Assembly (NCBI RefSeq): GCF_014653175.1
Contig: NZ_BNAG01000001.1
Coordinates: 868,001 to 932,000, forward strand
Direction: 5' to 3'
Origin: Roseivirga thermotolerans
Lineage (GTDB): Bacteria > Bacteroidota > Bacteroidia > Cytophagales > Cyclobacteriaceae
Length of the DNA stretch: 64,000 nt
Below, one piece after another: positions 25,904 through 34,514 of the stretch. Both the position numbers and the translations under genes were made by a program. Under the pieces are notes generated by a model that saw only the letters and a list, made by a program, of their open reading frames with translations, ran no database searches and was not told the origin of the DNA. Within the stretch, counting starts at the first letter, position 1. Every line of letters begins with the position of its first letter.

Positions 25904-26410
25904 ATGAAATCGAGAAGTAGTGCATATCCCCTAACCCTGGCCTGGGCTCTATTGCTTTGGTCTGCATTGGCCTGTTCTCCTCAGGGCGAGCAGCGGCTTG
26001 AGGTGGTAAAGTTCGATGCTCTTGATGAACTGATTAATAGAGATTCGGAGCAACTGGAGGTGATTAACTTTTGGGCAACTTGGTGCAAGCCCTGTATTAA
26101 GGAATTACCTTACTTTGAAGAACTACACTCAGAAAATGAATCGGTACATGTCACACTGGTATCATTAGATTTTGCCGATGAATTCGAAAAGAAAGTGGTG
26201 CCATTTGTTGACTCAAGAGGGCTTAGTGCCGATGTGCTCCTGCTTGACGAAATTGACTACAATGCTTGGATAGACCGGGTAGACCCATCGTGGAGTGGAG
26301 CCATTCCTGCTACTTTATTGATTAATCACCGTACCAATAAAAGACGGTTTGTTGAAAAAGAACTTACTAAAGAAGAACTTGAGTCAATAATCTCAGAATT
26401 AACAAATTAA
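25904..26410 (+). CDS. TlpA-like thioredoxin-fold lipoprotein
   Basis: A 168-residue protein from ATG 25904, chosen because it begins a lipoprotein signal (lipobox SALAC, Cys24); the frame is also open from 25865. The mature domain is a thioredoxin fold with redox motif WATWCKPC (Cys61, Cys64) and the cis-proline loop AIPATLLI. TlpA/ResA-type proteins reduce disulfides in the periplasm. The next gene on the same strand, 11 bp downstream, is another thioredoxin-fold protein, so they form a pair. Confidence 0.88.
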   Translation: MKSRSSAYPLTLAWALLLWSALACSPQGEQRLEVVKFDALDELINRDSEQLEVINFWATWCKPCIKELPYFEELHSENESVHVTLVSLDFADEFEKKVVPFVDSRGLSADVLLLDEIDYNAWIDRVDPSWSGAIPATLLINHRTNKRRFVEKELTKEELESIISELTN

Positions 26411-26421
26411 ACCATATCAAC

Positions 26422-27033
26422 ATGCAGTTTCTAAAAACAGTTGTTTTGGCCCTTACGCTGGTGTTTGCTACCACAGGCGAACGTATGGAAGGGCTACAGG
26501 TTGGCGACAAGGCTGTCGACTTTAACCTGAAGAATGTAGACGGGAAGATGATTTCTCTCAAAACCAACAAGAATGCCAAAGGCTATATTCTTGTATTTAC
26601 CTGTAATACCTGCCCGTATTCAGTGATGTATGAAGACCGCATTATTGCTTTACACAAAAAATATGCTGAGCAGGGATATCCGGTTTTGGCTATTCAACCC
26701 AATGACCCACAAAAATCTCCGGGCGACTCTTTTGAGAACATGCAAGTGAGAGCCAAAGAAAAGGGGTTTCCTTTTCCCTATGTGATGGACGAAACCCAGG
26801 AGGTAACCAAAACTTATGGAGCTACAAATACCCCTCATGTATATGTGCTTAACAAAACCACCGGTGGCGACTTTAAGATAGAATACATAGGAGCCATTGA
26901 TAACAATAGCCGTAATGCCGAGGCGGCCAGCAAACGTTATGTAGAGGAAGCTCTGGATAACCTGATTGGTGGTGGAGATGTGCCTATTACAACCACCAAA
27001 GCTATTGGCTGCACCATTAAGTGGGGCGAGTAG
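26422..27033 (+). CDS. Secreted redoxin/AhpC-TSA-like protein
   Basis: A 203-residue thioredoxin-fold protein with an N-terminal hydrophobic signal (MQFLKTVVLALTLVFA). The motif FTCNTCPYSV carries a CxxC (Cys61, Cys64), followed by YEDRIIALHKKY. A later ATNTPHVYVLNK provides the cis-proline. This is the group annotated as thioredoxin family protein or redoxin, close to alkyl hydroperoxide reductases. The role is probably periplasmic thiol or peroxide chemistry together with its upstream neighbour. Confidence 0.88.
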   Translation: MQFLKTVVLALTLVFATTGERMEGLQVGDKAVDFNLKNVDGKMISLKTNKNAKGYILVFTCNTCPYSVMYEDRIIALHKKYAEQGYPVLAIQPNDPQKSPGDSFENMQVRAKEKGFPFPYVMDETQEVTKTYGATNTPHVYVLNKTTGGDFKIEYIGAIDNNSRNAEAASKRYVEEALDNLIGGGDVPITTTKAIGCTIKWGE

Positions 27034-27055
27034 TACTACAACTCATTGCATAAGG

Positions 27056-27099
27056 GGGCATTTCAAAAACGTATTCCGAAACAAGTTTTTGAGGTGCCC
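27056..27099. terminator. Bidirectional terminator between redoxin and GH3 genes
   Basis: A 15-bp stem (27056-27070 with 27085-27099, two wobbles) around a 14-base loop, containing runs of A and T within the arms. It lies between two convergent genes and can serve both. Confidence 0.7.
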
Positions 27100-27103
27100 T
27101 TTG

Positions 27104-28639
27104 CTATTGGCTGAACTCAGAAGAATTGATGAGCTCCAGAATATCGTCCAGGTATTCCCGGGTGTTCGATAGCCTTGGTACTTTGTGCTGACCCCCCAGC
27201 TTACCCCTTCTTTTCATCCATTCATAAAAGGTGCCTGGTTGGGCCTGGTGTACAATGGGTAGGCTAAGAGCAATACTTTTATGTCGTTTGGCATCGTAGT
27301 CGGAGTTTATACGCCTTAGGGTGGCATCGAGCACGCGGGTAAAAGTTTCTAAATCGGAAGGTGATTTTTCGAATTCAACAATCCATTCATGGGCCGCATT
27401 TTCATTTTCGCCAAAGTACTTTGGCGCTGCCGTAAAGTTGTTTATTTGTGCTCCTGTTTGCTCACAAGCTACTTCTATGGCCTTTTCGGCATTTTCAACC
27501 ACCACTTCTTCTCCAAAGGCATTAATAAAGTGTTTGGTTCTACCCGATATTTTAATCTTATAAGGGCTGGTGGAGGTAAACACAACGGTATCTCCAATCT
27601 TATATCGCCAGAGCCCCGCGTTGGTCGATATGAGCAAGGCATAGTGTTCTCCTACCTTTACATCGCCCAGGCCAATCACTTTTGGTTCCTCCTTATGAAT
27701 CTCTGCATAAGGAATAAACTCGTAGTAAATACCATAATCCAGCATAAGCAGCATATCGTCTGAGCCCGGCTCATACTGTATTCCGAAAAAGCCCTCTGAG
27801 GCGTTGTAGGTTTCCATATACCTCATTTTTTCTGAGGGGATAAGGTGCTGGAAAATGCTTCGGTAAGGGCCAAAAGCTACCGCTCCATGAAAGAAAACTT
27901 CCAGGTTTGGCCAAACCTCAGTTATGTCTTTGGCACCTTTTAGTTCAAGAATCTTTTGCAACAGCACTATGGTCCAGGTAGGAACACCAGAAATGCTGGT
28001 CACATTTTCATCCATGGTTACTTCGGCCATCTTCTGAATTTTGGCCTCCCATTCGTCCATCAGAGCAATGTCGAGAGTGGGGGTTCGTACGAAGCGTGTC
28101 CAGTAAGGCAGGTTAGACATAATTACAGCCGATACGTCTCCATAAAACGACTCGCTGTTGCTGTCGTGTTGGTTTACTTGCTGGCTGCCTCCAATGGTTA
28201 AGCCTTTTCCGTCAAAGAGCCGTGTATCCGGAAAGTGATTGCAATAAATGGACAGCATGTCTTTGCCTCCTTTAAAGTGACACTCCTCCAGGGCTTCATA
28301 AGAAACGGGAATGAACTTGCTTCGGGCGTTGGTAGTGCCAGAAGATTTGGCAAACCATTTGACATCGGAAGGCCACAACAGGTTTTGTTCTCCTGCCATG
28401 TTGCGTTCGATGTAAGGGCTTATTTCCTCATAAGAGAAAAGAGGAATTAGCTTTCTGAATTGCTCAGGGGTGTGTACATCGGCAAAGCCGTGTGTACGTC
28501 CAAATTCGGTGTTGCGTGCGGTGGTTATTAGTCGTTTAAACAACTCTTCCTGCACTTCCAGAGGGTATTTGATGAAAAGCTCAATTTGATGCATTCGCTT
28601 TTTCATCACCCAGGTTAGGATGGAGTTGATGATGGCCAT
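27104..28639 (-). CDS. GH3 auxin-responsive-promoter family protein
   Basis: A 511-residue protein of the GH3 acyl-adenylate family. Plant members join amino acids to jasmonate or auxin; bacterial members have unknown substrates. Features include FAKSSGTTNARSKFIPVSYE (ATP-binding SSGT loop), FHGAVAFGPYRSIFQ, METYNASEGFFGIQYEPG and the C-terminal RTKHFINAFGEEVVVENAEKA. Length is usual for bacterial homologues. It overlaps the stop of lptB in TAATG, so translation is coupled in the recJ-lptB-GH3 operon. Position beside lptB suggests an envelope lipid role, as inference. Confidence 0.9.
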   Translation of the reverse strand: MAIINSILTWVMKKRMHQIELFIKYPLEVQEELFKRLITTARNTEFGRTHGFADVHTPEQFRKLIPLFSYEEISPYIERNMAGEQNLLWPSDVKWFAKSSGTTNARSKFIPVSYEALEECHFKGGKDMLSIYCNHFPDTRLFDGKGLTIGGSQQVNQHDSNSESFYGDVSAVIMSNLPYWTRFVRTPTLDIALMDEWEAKIQKMAEVTMDENVTSISGVPTWTIVLLQKILELKGAKDITEVWPNLEVFFHGAVAFGPYRSIFQHLIPSEKMRYMETYNASEGFFGIQYEPGSDDMLLMLDYGIYYEFIPYAEIHKEEPKVIGLGDVKVGEHYALLISTNAGLWRYKIGDTVVFTSTSPYKIKISGRTKHFINAFGEEVVVENAEKAIEVACEQTGAQINNFTAAPKYFGENENAAHEWIVEFEKSPSDLETFTRVLDATLRRINSDYDAKRHKSIALSLPIVHQAQPGTFYEWMKRRGKLGGQHKVPRLSNTREYLDDILELINSSEFSQ

Positions 28640-29370
28640 TAGATTTTCCTTTTCAGTTCAAAGTGTTGTCCAAGATACACTTTTCTTACCTGTTCATCGG
28701 CTGCCAGCTCTTCGGCTGTACCGGCCTTCAGTAGTTTACCCTCAAACATTAAATAGGCTCTGTCTGTAATGGAAAGAGTTTCCTGCACATTATGATCTGT
28801 TATGAGGATACCAATATTTCTGTTCTTTAGCTGGGCAACAATACTCTGTATCTCCTCAACGGCAATAGGGTCTACCCCAGCAAAGGGTTCATCGAGCAGC
28901 ACAAACTTTGGGTCTACCGAGAGGGCTCGCGCAATCTCTGTTCTTCTTCTTTCTCCCCCGGAAAGAACGCGCCCCAGGTTTTTGCGAACATGGGTTAGGC
29001 TAAACTCTTCCAGCAGAAACTCCATTTTATCTTTTTGTTCTGCTTTGCTGAGCTTTGTCATTTCGAGCACAGCCATTATGTTTTGCTCTACGGTGAGCTT
29101 GCGGAAAACAGAAGGTTCCTGGGCCAGATAACCAATACCCAGTTGTGCTCTCTTAAACATGGGTAGCGGAGTAATGTCTTCTTTGTCCAGGTAAATGGCT
29201 CCCTCATTGGGTTTTATAAGCCCGACAATCATGTAAAAAGTGGTGGTTTTTCCGGCACCGTTGGGGCCAAGTAAACCAACAATTTCTCCTTGATTTACTT
29301 CTACAGAGATATTGTTTACTACTTTTCTTTTCTTGTAGGTCTTAATGAGGTTGTCAGCGCTTAGCTTCAT
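28639..29370 (-). CDS. lptB: LPS export ABC transporter ATP-binding protein
   Basis: A 243-residue ATPase that powers transport of LPS from the inner to the outer membrane together with LptFG and LptC. It has Walker [11 protein letters not shown]-loop near AQEPSVF, signature [15 protein letters not shown], Walker [12 protein letters not shown] and the switch histidine in ILITDHNV. Sequence and length fit LptB closely, including [21 protein letters not shown]. It is located 12 bp after recJ and directly before the GH3 gene. No lptFG genes are visible in the window. Confidence 0.95.
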   Translation of the reverse strand: MKLSADNLIKTYKKRKVVNNISVEVNQGEIVGLLGPNGAGKTTTFYMIVGLIKPNEGAIYLDKEDITPLPMFKRAQLGIGYLAQEPSVFRKLTVEQNIMAVLEMTKLSKAEQKDKMEFLLEEFSLTHVRKNLGRVLSGGERRRTEIARALSVDPKFVLLDEPFAGVDPIAVEEIQSIVAQLKNRNIGILITDHNVQETLSITDRAYLMFEGKLLKAGTAEELAADEQVRKVYLGQHFELKRKI

Positions 29371-29382
29371 TTTCCTGTTGGG

Positions 29383-31086
29383 TTAATCGTCAAACTTAAT
29401 GTCTTTGACAAAGAGTTGGAGGCTTTTTAGTCCTCTGAATTCATTTTCTTCTACAGTAAAGGCCATGTGAAACTTGAGCCCGCAATTCACCAGGTCATAA
29501 TAATCACCAAGGCCAAAACCAATGGCATCGAAAGCAACATTGGTGCCCGGTTGTTTTACCGTGAATTTTAAATGCTGTTCTTTTAAAAGTTTAACATTTG
29601 TGGCCTGTACATGCTCTACCACAAACACGGGCTGCATGTTTTGAGGGCCAAATGGCGCCATTTGTGAAATTATATTGAAGAACTTCCGGTCTATTTCGTT
29701 CAGCTTTATAATTGAATCTATGTGAATTGAAGGAATGAGTTGCTCCGGGGTAATGTGCTTGGCTACTACTGCTTCGAACTTTTTGCGAAATGCCTCTACA
29801 TTTTCGATCGACATGGTTACACCGGCCGCATACATATGCCCTCCGTATTGGTCGAGCAAGTCGGAACACTCGCTGATGGCCGCATAAATATCGAAGCCGT
29901 CTACCGAACGAGCGGAACCGGTGACCTTTTCATTGGATTCGGTGAGAATCACCGTTGGTCTGTAAAACTTTTCGATGCAGCGGGAAGCTACTATTCCAAT
30001 TACCCCTTTGTGCCAGTCTTCTTTAAAAAGTACAGTAGCTTTGGCATTGGCAAACTCCTCGTTGGTACTGATCATTTGAATAGCCTCTTCGGTAATGGTG
30101 CTGTCAAAGTCCCTTCTGGCATCGTTCTTATTATTAACCATTTCGGCCAGCAAGTTGGCTTCTTCTTCGTTGTTAGCCAGTAATAGTGCTACGGCCGATC
30201 CGGCATGATCCATTCTGCCGGCCGCATTGATGCGGGGCCCTATGCCAAATACTATTCCGGAGATTGTAAGATCTTTGTTGGTTTTGCAAAGGTCTATTAG
30301 CGACTTGAGTCCGGGTCTGGGCGATCGGTTAAGCTTTTTAAGCCCAAAGTGAGCCAGTATTCGGTTTTCGCCAGTAATTGGTACTATATCTGAGGCTATA
30401 GAAACGGCCAGCAAGTCTAAGTAGGCCCAAAGCTCTTTCATATCGATACCACTTTGCAGACTAAACCCTTGCAACAGCTTAAAGCCAACTCCGCAGCCGG
30501 ATAGTTCTTTGTAGGGGTAAGGACAGTCGTTTCTTTTTGGATCTAAAACAGCATAGGCAGGGGGTAGCTCATCGCCAGGAGTATGGTGGTCGCATACTAT
30601 TACATCGATGCCCAATTCTTTGGCGAGTTGAATTTTTTCGTAGGCTTTAATGCCACAATCCAGTGTTACAATTAGCGAATAGTTATTTTGGGCCGCATAG
30701 CGAATACCTGCTTCGGAAACCCCGTAGCCTTCTTTGTAGCGGTCGGGAATATAGTATTCCAGTTTATTGTAAAATCTGGAGAGAAAGCCGTAAAAGGTGG
30801 CTACGGCAGTAGTCCCATCCACATCATAATCACCATATATCAGAATGCCCTCCTCATTACCAATGGCCTCGGTGAGCCGGTTTACAGCCCGATCCATGTC
30901 TTTCATGAGAAATGGGTCGTGAAGCTGCTCCAGGCTGGGTCTAAAGTAATCCCTGGCTTCTTCAAAGGTGTTTATGCCTTTGAGTTGAATTAGTTTGGCC
31001 AGGGTTTCGCTCACGCCCAGCTCCTGCTGAAGGGTATGCACGGCTTCACCATCAAAATCTTCCTGAATAATCCACCGTTTCTGCAT
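29383..31086 (-). CDS. recJ: Single-stranded-DNA-specific exonuclease RecJ
   Basis: A 567-residue DHH-family 5'-3' exonuclease for recombination and mismatch repair. The catalytic motifs are GDYDVDGTTA (residues 85-94), LDCGIKA, CDHHTPGD (Asp166, His167, His168), and GIGPRINAAGRM. The GVIGIVASR and GGHMYAAG blocks of the DHHA1 domain follow, and the C-terminal OB-like domain completes the enzyme. Length matches the family. It is the first gene of a three-gene operon with lptB and the GH3 gene; the pairing of recJ with lptB occurs in other Bacteroidota. Confidence 0.96.
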   Translation of the reverse strand: MQKRWIIQEDFDGEAVHTLQQELGVSETLAKLIQLKGINTFEEARDYFRPSLEQLHDPFLMKDMDRAVNRLTEAIGNEEGILIYGDYDVDGTTAVATFYGFLSRFYNKLEYYIPDRYKEGYGVSEAGIRYAAQNNYSLIVTLDCGIKAYEKIQLAKELGIDVIVCDHHTPGDELPPAYAVLDPKRNDCPYPYKELSGCGVGFKLLQGFSLQSGIDMKELWAYLDLLAVSIASDIVPITGENRILAHFGLKKLNRSPRPGLKSLIDLCKTNKDLTISGIVFGIGPRINAAGRMDHAGSAVALLLANNEEEANLLAEMVNNKNDARRDFDSTITEEAIQMISTNEEFANAKATVLFKEDWHKGVIGIVASRCIEKFYRPTVILTESNEKVTGSARSVDGFDIYAAISECSDLLDQYGGHMYAAGVTMSIENVEAFRKKFEAVVAKHITPEQLIPSIHIDSIIKLNEIDRKFFNIISQMAPFGPQNMQPVFVVEHVQATNVKLLKEQHLKFTVKQPGTNVAFDAIGFGLGDYYDLVNCGLKFHMAFTVEENEFRGLKSLQLFVKDIKFDD

Positions 31087-31120
31087 TCGTTAAAATTAAG
31101 GGATAATAGGCTATCAGTAC

Positions 31121-31154
31121 AAAAAAAGCAGTGCCATCTGATGACACTGCTTTT
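31121..31154 (-). terminator. Intrinsic terminator downstream of the SPOR-like gene
   Basis: AAAAGCAGTG (31124-31133) and CACTGCTTTT (31145-31154) are perfect inverted arms around 11 bases. On the minus strand the hairpin is followed by seven T residues, ending the transcript of the SPOR-like gene and insulating recJ. Confidence 0.88.
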
Positions 31155-31173
31155 CAGATTGGCTATTTCGTTA

Positions 31174-31827
31174 TTAGTTAGAACCGGCCGGTTCTTTAAT
31201 TACATCTTTCAATGGAACTCGCTGCCCGTCTCTGTAAGGAACAATCCAGGCATCTTCTACTCCCATCTCTCTCAGATATCTTTTAAGCACATTGGCATCT
31301 TCATAGTTTCGGAAGTTTCCGATCACATACTTTCGAAGGTCGTCTGCTCCCTCCTCGGCAAATTCTTTGGAGGTCCCGGCATATTTCTGAAGATCTATTT
31401 TTCGGAAAGCACCTACCTGTACTTTGAATACCACGCCTTTAGAGAAGTCTTCTCCATTAATAATGTCTGGATTATAGGCGGGTTGTTGTGGTTTTGCTTT
31501 GAGGTTTTCAATTTCGTTTTGAGCCGCCTGGTAAGCTGCCTGCATACGGGTAACCTGCTTTTGCAAATCACTGATTTTCTCGTCTTTTGAAGAAACCTGA
31601 GCCTCCAATGAGCTGATTTCGCTTTCCATGCTGGCTATTTTAGCCTTGTTGCTGGTGTTCTCTTCATAGAGAATACGGAAGTCTTCAGGAGACATTTTCT
31701 TCTTCTTTTTCTTCCACTCTTTAAGTTCTTTCTTGGTTAGTGGACGGGTGTCTGAGGTTTGGGCTACAGTGAGCCCCGCTACCATTACACCCAACAGAAG
31801 AGTTAATATTGCCTTTTGCGCTTTCAT
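31174..31827 (-). CDS. Secreted coiled-coil protein with C-terminal SPOR-like domain
   Basis: About 217 residues from the ATG at 31827, which starts a signal peptide (MKAQKAILTLLLGVMVAGLTVAQ); the frame extends to 31860. After a lysine-rich segment (WKKKKKKMSPEDF), residues about 60-115 are a coiled coil with heptads in SMESEISSLEAQVSSKDEKI. The C-terminal domain (VFKVQVGAFRKIDLQKY, then KYVIGNFRNYEDANVLKRYLREMG, then AWIVPYRDG) has the SPOR beta-alpha-beta pattern that binds denuded peptidoglycan. Its usual place is the envelope or septum. Confidence 0.78.
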   Translation of the reverse strand: MKAQKAILTLLLGVMVAGLTVAQTSDTRPLTKKELKEWKKKKKKMSPEDFRILYEENTSNKAKIASMESEISSLEAQVSSKDEKISDLQKQVTRMQAAYQAAQNEIENLKAKPQQPAYNPDIINGEDFSKGVVFKVQVGAFRKIDLQKYAGTSKEFAEEGADDLRKYVIGNFRNYEDANVLKRYLREMGVEDAWIVPYRDGQRVPLKDVIKEPAGSN

Positions 31828-31875
31828 GAGAGTCGGTTTTTCAAGTTCAATATATGACAAATTAGCGGAATCTTA

Positions 31876-33276
31876 TCAGCTTTTCAAACTGCCGATCATG
31901 TCTTCCGGTCTCACCCACTCGTCAAACTCTTCGGCTGTCAGGTAGCCAAGATTCACGGCCTCTTCTTTTAGTGTGGTTCCGTTTTCATGGGCTGTTTTGG
32001 CAATTTTGGCCGCCTTCTCATAGCCTATTTTTGTGTTCAGAGCGGTTACCAGCATTAGGCTGTTATTCAGGTGCTGCTGAATGTTTTTGTAGTTGGGCTC
32101 TATACCTATGGCACAATTGGCTTCGAAAGACACACAGGCATCGCCTAGTAAACGAGCCGATTGCAGTACGTTGTATGCCATTACCGGCTTAAACACGTTT
32201 AGTTCGTAGTGCCCCTGGGTGCCACCAACAGTTACAGCCACATCGTTGCCCATTACCTGCGCGCAAACCATGGTCATGGCCTCGCACTGTGTGGGATTTA
32301 CTTTGCCGGGCATAATTGAGGAACCGGGTTCGTTTGAAGGAATAATGATTTCGCCAATGCCTGACCGCGGGCCGGAAGCCAGCATTCGGATGTCGTTGGC
32401 AATCTTATTAAGCGATACAGCGAGTTGTTTGAGTGCACCATGCGTTTCTACCAGGGCATCGTGAGCGGCCAGTGCCTCGAATTTATTTTCTGCCGAAACA
32501 AAGGGAAGTCCGGTAAACTGGGCTATTTTTTTGGCTACCAGATCAGCGTAACCCTCCGGGGTGTTTATTCCTGTGCCTACGGCTGTGCCCCCCAATGCAA
32601 GTTCAGAAAGGTGATCGAGCGTATTGCGCAAGGCTTTAAGTCCATGGTTAAGCTGCGATACATAGCCTGAAAACTCTTGCCCAAGGGTAAGAGGAGTGGC
32701 ATCCATTAGGTGAGTACGGCCAATTTTCACCACTTTCATAAAGGCATCCGATTTGGCCTTTAGCGTATCTCTGAGTTTTTCGACTCCGGGAATAGTGGTT
32801 TCTACAATCATTTTATAGCAGGCAATGTGCATGCCTGTAGGGAACGTGTCGTTAGACGATTGCGATTTGTTCACATCGTCATTCGGGTGAACCAACGGTT
32901 TGCCTTCGCCCAGTTTATTACCGGCCAAAACATGCGAACGGTTAGAAACCACTTCATTCACGTTCATGTTCGATTGCGTACCAGATCCTGTCTGCCAAAC
33001 TACCAGCGGAAACTGATCATCGTGCTTGCCCTCAAGAATCTCATCACAAACCTTAGAAATCAGATCTCTTTTCTCTTCAGAAAGAACGCCTAGCTCACAG
33101 TTGGCATGGGCTGCGGCTTTCTTCAAGTAGGCAAAGCCATAGACCACCTCTAAGGGCATGCTGGCTTCCGGGCCAATTTTAAAGTTATTTCTTGAGCGCT
33201 CGGTTTGAGCTCCCCAGTATTTATCGGCAGGTACCTGAACCTCGCCCATGGTGTCTTTTTCTATTCTGTATTCCAT
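31876..33276 (-). CDS. fumC: Class II fumarate hydratase
   Basis: A 466-residue iron-independent fumarase of the TCA cycle, converting fumarate to malate in the cytoplasm. The superfamily signature [15 protein letters not shown] is intact. Other blocks are [49 protein letters not shown] and [18 protein letters not shown]. Length is standard. It stands alone with its own TAATTTTG promoter element 26 bp upstream. High confidence. Confidence 0.97.
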   Translation of the reverse strand: MEYRIEKDTMGEVQVPADKYWGAQTERSRNNFKIGPEASMPLEVVYGFAYLKKAAAHANCELGVLSEEKRDLISKVCDEILEGKHDDQFPLVVWQTGSGTQSNMNVNEVVSNRSHVLAGNKLGEGKPLVHPNDDVNKSQSSNDTFPTGMHIACYKMIVETTIPGVEKLRDTLKAKSDAFMKVVKIGRTHLMDATPLTLGQEFSGYVSQLNHGLKALRNTLDHLSELALGGTAVGTGINTPEGYADLVAKKIAQFTGLPFVSAENKFEALAAHDALVETHGALKQLAVSLNKIANDIRMLASGPRSGIGEIIIPSNEPGSSIMPGKVNPTQCEAMTMVCAQVMGNDVAVTVGGTQGHYELNVFKPVMAYNVLQSARLLGDACVSFEANCAIGIEPNYKNIQQHLNNSLMLVTALNTKIGYEKAAKIAKTAHENGTTLKEEAVNLGYLTAEEFDEWVRPEDMIGSLKS

Positions 33277-33301
33277 AGTGTTTGCTTTTTTCAGAGGAGG
33301 C

Positions 33302-33309
33302 CAAAATTA
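33302..33309 (-). promoter_or_regulatory. TAnnTTTG promoter element for fumC
   Basis: The minus strand reads TAATTTTG, ending about 25 bp before the fumC start codon. It is identical to the elements before glmM and the DUF6702 gene. Confidence 0.5.
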
Positions 33310-33395
33310 GCTATAGAAAGCATGGAATTGAAATGATTTTACCAGGAACTTGAGGTAGACAGGTGGGCTGCCTTTTAGTGGCTGAGGAGTTGCAT

Positions 33396-33476
33396 TTTAC
33401 CGATGGGGCGTCTCGTAAATATTTTTTTGTCGAGTCGTTCCGAAGTTTACCGATGCCAGGCGTCTGTTTACCGAAT
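33396..33476 (+). promoter_or_regulatory. Direct repeats TTTACCGA(T/A) upstream of the LiaF-like gene
   Basis: TTTACCGATG occurs at 33396-33405 and 33446-33455, exactly 50 bp apart, and TTTACCGAAT at 33467-33476, 21 bp after the second. The first two copies are each followed by GGCGTCT. The 21-bp spacing of the last two (GTTTACCGA at 33445 and 33466) is that of LytTR-domain operators. The 331-bp gap from 33277 otherwise holds the fumC and LiaF-like promoters. Confidence 0.5.
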
Positions 33477-33607
33477 TCTATCATCTTCAAGCTTCAGGTT
33501 CAGCGTACATTTGAACAGTCAAAAACAACAAACAACTCTTTGGATTAAGGTTGGTCGCCTTAAGAGCCCAAAGGCAAACTCAAAATAAAAACAACAACAC
33601 TAATCAA

Positions 33608-34315
33608 ATGGAAACGAAAATGGATAGACGCGTATTAATTGGTACTTTGTTTCTGGTTATAGGAGCAGTACTCACGCTGGACAACCTGGATATATTCGAT
33701 ATCGACTTGCCCTGGTATCTGTACCGGTGGCACACTTTTCTGGTTGTCATAGGTATTTTTATGGCTACCGTAAGAGAAAAGGTAGGCTTTGGTGTAACGC
33801 TCATTATAGTAGGAGGTGTCTTTCTGCTGGGCGAAATGGCCGACTACTACAGGTGGGACTTTGAGATCGAAGATATTTTCAGATTGTGGCCGCTCGTTTT
33901 TGTAGCTATAGGAGCCTCACTCATCTTTAAAAAGGCACAGCACCGCGATTACGAAAAAAAAAATATTAGCGGAGACCTCGACTTCGTTGATGAACTGGCC
34001 GTCTTTGGAGGAGCCGAACGAATGGTTACCTCAAAAGAATTTAAAGGCGGAAAACTCACCTCTATTTTTGGAGGAACAGATTTAAATCTCATTAACGCAG
34101 ACCTAAGCCACGGCACGAATGTTTTGGATGTATTTATATTATTTGGCGGTTGCGATATTCGTGTACCTGCTGACATGAATGTGAAGGTTAAGGTTACGGC
34201 CATTTTTGGTGGATTTTCTGATGAACGAAAAATGATTGCCGAGAATGAAGCCAACGAAGGAAAAGAGCTCATCGTTCAGGGGCTGGTTCTCTTTGGAGGT
34301 GGTAGCGTAAAGTGA
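33608..34315 (+). CDS. LiaF-like membrane protein
   Basis: About 235 residues from the ATG at 33608; a longer frame begins at 33551. Residues 1-110 contain three or four hydrophobic segments (RRVLIGTLFLVIGAVLTL, HTFLVVIGIFMATV, GVTLIIVGGVFLLGEM, LWPLVFVAIGASLIF) matching the LiaI/LiaF transmembrane region. Residues 130-235 form the beta-helical C-terminal domain with repeated FGG steps (VFGGAERM, SIFGGTDLNL, ILFGGCDIRV, AIFGGFSDER, VLFGGGSVK). In Firmicutes LiaF restrains a cell-envelope-stress kinase; here it directly precedes a LytS/LytTR pair, so a related role is plausible. A terminator follows it. Confidence 0.85.
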   Translation: METKMDRRVLIGTLFLVIGAVLTLDNLDIFDIDLPWYLYRWHTFLVVIGIFMATVREKVGFGVTLIIVGGVFLLGEMADYYRWDFEIEDIFRLWPLVFVAIGASLIFKKAQHRDYEKKNISGDLDFVDELAVFGGAERMVTSKEFKGGKLTSIFGGTDLNLINADLSHGTNVLDVFILFGGCDIRVPADMNVKVKVTAIFGGFSDERKMIAENEANEGKELIVQGLVLFGGGSVK

Positions 34316-34322
34316 TTTAGGG

Positions 34323-34350
34323 GCCTCTTTGATTGAAGAGGCTCTTTTAT
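34323..34350 (+). terminator. Terminator of the LiaF-like gene
   Basis: GCCTCTT (34323-34329) pairs with AAGAGGC (34336-34342) and is followed by TCTTTTAT, just after the LiaF-like stop. A further hairpin of 8 bp lies at 34424-34442. Confidence 0.7.
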
Positions 34351-34493
34351 TTATCCTTCTCTGAGCTAATCTGCCAACAGGCGGGCTCGTTTAAGGGGCT
34401 TTTTTGGAAGGTGCTAAAGCAAGTTCGGCACACCGTGCTGAATCGTTTGAAAGAGCTTTTTGATTAAAACAGGTTTCTAAATTTTACTAAATT

Positions 34494-34514
34494 CCGCCTT
34501 CGGGCGGTTTTTTT
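34494..34514 (+). terminator. Terminator-shaped hairpin abutting the histidine kinase start codon
   Basis: CCGCC (34494-34498), TTCG tetraloop, GGCGG (34503-34507) and seven T residues (34508-34514), with the ATG starting at 34515. This is the classic form of an intrinsic terminator. In this position it may act as an attenuator that must be read through for the kinase to be expressed. Confidence 0.8.

Noticed and set aside
33363-33588. Two 61-codon plus-strand open frames before the LiaF-like gene
   Set aside because: Low-complexity composition with no signal or domain, and they cover the direct repeats. Better read as regulatory sequence.
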